From Metabacillus flavus (lineage in GTDB: Bacteria > Bacillota > Bacilli > Bacillales > Bacillaceae): DNA of 64,000 nucleotides. Shown piece by piece: positions 61,261 through 64,000 of this stretch (the stretch's first letter is position 1; each line of letters begins with the position of its first letter). The stretch is from positions 2,542,001-2,606,000 of the forward strand of contig NZ_JAGVRK010000001.1 of NCBI RefSeq assembly GCF_018283675.1, read 5' to 3'. Under the pieces are notes generated by a model. The model searched no databases. It had not been told where the DNA came from and saw nothing but the letters and a program-made list of their open reading frames with translations. The position numbers and the translations under genes were made by a program.

Positions 61261-63576
61261 GCTGCCCGGGTTTACTACATCGTATGGCGGATGGGTTCTA
61301 AAGGTTCCTGTTTCCCCGTTAAAAAGGAATTGAATGGTCCCTTCTGTATCCGTTCTGAGCGTCTCCACTCCTTTCTCCTTCAGCCTTGTTAGTATTTCCT
61401 GATGGGGGTGGCCATATCTGTTTTTCCTTCCCGCTGATATAATCGCAGCGGATGGCTGAACCCTTTCCATCATATCAGCAGATGTAGAAAATTTACTGCC
61501 ATGGTGGCCTGCCTTTAAAACATCTGCTTTCAAATACTGATGCGTATTAACCAATGCGGCCTCTCCTTCCTTTTCCAAATCCCCTGTTAGAAGCCACCAT
61601 TTCCCACCCAAATTAAATCGCAGGACGAGCGAATCTTCATTTTTGCTATCACTCCACTTTAAAGGCCAAAGGACCTGAAATTGGATTCCGTTTTTTCTAA
61701 TGATCTGCTGCCCTCTGGCCGTTTTTACTGCAGCTCCTCTTTGGATGGTTTCTGCAATAAGTTTTCGATCGGTTTGATCACGGACAAATCCTTCCGGTAC
61801 GATGAGTTCCGCTATACTGATTTTATTCAGAATATGTAAATATTCGCCCGTATGATCCTGATCTGCATGGCTAAGAAACACTGCATCAAAGTGTGATATT
61901 CCTTTTGATGACAAATAAGGAAGAAGCGTGTAATCTGAAAGCGGTTTTTTCTCTCTCTGCTGCTTCCATTCTGCATTCTCTTCGTGAAATACGAATTTCC
62001 CTCCGGTATCGATTAAGTACGTTCCCTTTTTATACGGCAGTTCAATGACAATGCAATCGCCTTGTCCTACATCCAGAAACGTTATAGAACCATTAGGATC
62101 TGTGAAGGGAAGAATGAGATCAATAATGAGCAGCCCCGCTATAATTGAAATAGCACCTATCGTTTTTTTTATCCCTTTTTCCATCGACCAAAAACAATAG
62201 ATGACTCCTGCCGTATAACAAAGGAGGAGTAGACTTGGGGGTTTTCCAAGTTTAAGAAGAAAGGGATCCGCAGCAGAAATGAATTCGGTCATTCTGTTGG
62301 TCCAATCTATCATCCAATTGGCAATCCGGATTCCGCCTTCCCAAAACGGGATTTGCATGGAGGCCATAAGAAAAGAAATCAAGGACAAAGGCATAAGAAT
62401 GAATGAATACAATGGAACATAGCAAGTATTGACGAGCAAACTGAGGAGGGAAATTTCCCAAAAAGAAGATAAAATGAGAGGCATTGTGGAAAGCACCGAA
62501 AGAAAGGTGAGAATCAGATTCTGTAGATGAATTCTTCCGCGGTGCTTATTAAATACTGCAGCAGACATTAAGAGACAAAAACTTATAATGAACGTGAGCT
62601 GAAATCCGGCTTGAAATAAGTGCATGGGGCTTGACGCGAGCCAAATAATAAATAGGAGCGATAACAGCTTTAGCGGATGAACCGGCCATTTCATAAGAAG
62701 AAATAGCAAATATAGCTCTGCTGCCAAAACCGCTCTTATCACTGAGGGAGAGCCCCCTGCTATGATCAAATAGGAAGGCAGAAGAAAGAATAGCAAGAGG
62801 GCAGAAGTTTCTCTGCTCAACCCTATTCTCATCATCAGAAACCTCCCTGCTGCGGCAATCAAAGCAACCTGCATTCCCGAGATAGCCAGGAGATGAATGA
62901 GGCCGATTCTTTGATACGCCTTTTCTGTATCCTGGTCAATCCATTCCCGCTCTCCAAATATAAGAGCCTGTACAATTCCTGCTGATTCAGGCGGGAAAGA
63001 CCTCAGGATGAATAACAGCCCTTCAGATCTCCATTTAAGCAGCGCAGCTTCAGGCGTGGAACCAATTAGGCAATCACTTACGCTTGATGCCGTTAAAATC
63101 CAGTGAATGGATTGCGCTTCCAAGTATTCTTTATAATTGAAGCCATTTGGAATAGTTGGATTGAGAGGATATTCGAGTGTTCCTTTCACCTTGCAGCTCA
63201 TCCCTCCCTTTATTGTCTGCAGTTTTTGTTTCACTGCTTCATTAGGAATAAACAATCGGATTGCGATTGTTTCATGGCTATCGAGCCTAAGCCTGGCGCT
63301 GAAACGATCTCCATCCGTAACGGGATGCATGGTAAGCATTCCTCTTCCCGTAAAGGCTCCTTCATTGAGTCTGCTTTGGCTATGATGGGTGTGAAATGAG
63401 GACAAGAATAAAAAGATAAAAAAAGCGGCAGCTGCCAAGACACTTGCTCTCGCCCTATTTTTCGAAGCATGAAGCAGGCATCCTCCCAAAACGAGGAGGA
63501 TGCCTGCCCATTCTAACGAGTATTGGACCGAGATGACAGCAATGACAGAGGCAGCTGCACTTAATACGTAATTCAC
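61237..63576 (-). CDS. comEC: DNA internalization competence protein ComEC/Rec2
   Basis: A 779-residue membrane channel for single-stranded DNA uptake. N-terminal soluble OB-like part between helices, central competence domain (LIHLLAISGMQVALIAAAGR) with about ten helices, and C-terminal metallo-beta-lactamase domain (FLDVGQGDCIVIELP; SHADQDHTGEYL; AGHHGSKFSTS), which may degrade the non-transported strand. Start GTG 63576 follows AGGAGG. It is 23 bp after comEB. Confidence 0.96.
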   Translation of the reverse strand: MNYVLSAAASVIAVISVQYSLEWAGILLVLGGCLLHASKNRARASVLAAAAFFIFLFLSSFHTHHSQSRLNEGAFTGRGMLTMHPVTDGDRFSARLRLDSHETIAIRLFIPNEAVKQKLQTIKGGMSCKVKGTLEYPLNPTIPNGFNYKEYLEAQSIHWILTASSVSDCLIGSTPEAALLKWRSEGLLFILRSFPPESAGIVQALIFGEREWIDQDTEKAYQRIGLIHLLAISGMQVALIAAAGRFLMMRIGLSRETSALLLFFLLPSYLIIAGGSPSVIRAVLAAELYLLFLLMKWPVHPLKLLSLLFIIWLASSPMHLFQAGFQLTFIISFCLLMSAAVFNKHRGRIHLQNLILTFLSVLSTMPLILSSFWEISLLSLLVNTCYVPLYSFILMPLSLISFLMASMQIPFWEGGIRIANWMIDWTNRMTEFISAADPFLLKLGKPPSLLLLCYTAGVIYCFWSMEKGIKKTIGAISIIAGLLIIDLILPFTDPNGSITFLDVGQGDCIVIELPYKKGTYLIDTGGKFVFHEENAEWKQQREKKPLSDYTLLPYLSSKGISHFDAVFLSHADQDHTGEYLHILNKISIAELIVPEGFVRDQTDRKLIAETIQRGAAVKTARGQQIIRKNGIQFQVLWPLKWSDSKNEDSLVLRFNLGGKWWLLTGDLEKEGEAALVNTHQYLKADVLKAGHHGSKFSTSADMMERVQPSAAIISAGRKNRYGHPHQEILTRLKEKGVETLRTDTEGTIQFLFNGETGTFRTHPPYDVVNPGSKNKKNRD

Positions 63577-63599
63577 ACAGGCGCCTCCTAATAATATGA

Positions 63600-64000
63600 T
63601 CAGGACCCCGACATAACCCGGTCAGCCCTTCTTCTCAATTCATCCATTACAGAATCATCATCAACCAGCTCTTTTAACCGGCTGAGCAAATCTGCCAGCA
63701 GCTCGTCCTTTTCCCCGTTTTGAATACTTTCCTGCTGCCTATGCTCTACCTGCTTTACTTTTACACCAGCCTGCTGAAAAAGCTCGATGGCATACGGATG
63801 ATTCTTGTAATCTGCAGAGTAGAAAACCGATTGTATCCCCGCCTGGATAATCGCTTTGCAGCACTGCAGGCATGGAAAATGAGTCACATAAATTTCTGCA
63901 TCCTTTGTCGGCACGCCAAATTTTGCACATTGTAAAATGGCGTTCATCTCGGCATGAATGGTCCGGACACAATGGCCTTCAATGACATAGCATCCTGAAT
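63600..64000 (-). CDS. comEB: ComE operon protein 2, dCMP deaminase family (5' end cut)
   Basis: The 5' part lies beyond the right edge; 133 codons are visible. Zinc site: CVRTIHAEMNAIL (His and catalytic Glu) and FPCLQCCK (PCxxC). ComEB belongs to the dCMP deaminase family; its role in competence is indirect. It precedes comEC. Confidence 0.94.
   Translation of the reverse strand, partial: SGCYVIEGHCVRTIHAEMNAILQCAKFGVPTKDAEIYVTHFPCLQCCKAIIQAGIQSVFYSADYKNHPYAIELFQQAGVKVKQVEHRQQESIQNGEKDELLADLLSRLKELVDDDSVMDELRRRADRVMSGS

Overview
The window is a stretch of low-to-medium GC Firmicutes chromosome from a spore-forming member of the Bacillaceae (Bacillus/Metabacillus type). Three things point there: the gene order matches the Bacillus subtilis comE to yqg region almost gene for gene; sporulation genes are present (gpr, spoIIP, yqfC, yqfD, yqxA); and the signals are typical of Bacillus (CIRCE, a glycine T-box, AGGAGG ribosome sites, GTG and TTG starts). 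There are no rRNA or tRNA genes and no CRISPR array. Most genes lie on the minus strand.

Read along the minus strand from the right end, the layout is: late competence genes comEB (cut by the window edge) and comEC; yqzM (plus strand); holA; rpsT (plus strand); gpr, spoIIP, yqxA, lepA and hemW; the class I heat-shock operon hrcA-grpE-dnaK-dnaJ with prmA, rsmE and mtaB behind it; deoC; rpsU-yqeY; the envelope-stress unit nfeD-floA-yqfB behind an ECF-type promoter; a 2-kb AT-rich accessory island holding a cupin gene and decayed genes; the long yqfC-yqfD-phoH-pgpH-ybeY-dgkA-cdd-era-yqzL-recO run; T-box-controlled glyQ-glyS; ccpN-yqfL; yaiI-dnaG-sigA; an acyl-CoA dehydrogenase; cccA; trmK-yqfO; ispH (plus); yqfQ (plus); cshB-nfo; yqfT (plus); yqfU; the zinc-uptake unit znuC-znuB-zur; yqfW (plus); yqfX; ispG and yqfZ (plus); a chemoreceptor; yqgB (plus); and a Na/phosphate cotransporter cut by the left edge.

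The region is mostly housekeeping: replication (dnaG, holA), transcription (sigA), ribosome and tRNA biogenesis, protein folding, isoprenoid synthesis (ispG, ispH), DNA repair (nfo, recO) and zinc homeostasis, with sporulation genes between. I found no clear new defence or biosynthetic system. The items most worth a second look are: a single-base frameshift in a C5 run that breaks spoIIP; probable start-region frameshifts or non-standard starts in yaiI and nfeD; the island between yqfB and yqfC with a cupin gene, a resolvase fossil and other fossils; a pair of MITE-like repeats; an array of about 124-bp repeats between dnaK and dnaJ whose terminal stems covary; and leader hairpins before rpsT, ispH and spoIIP. 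All functions are assigned by recognising protein families from sequence; no database search was run.
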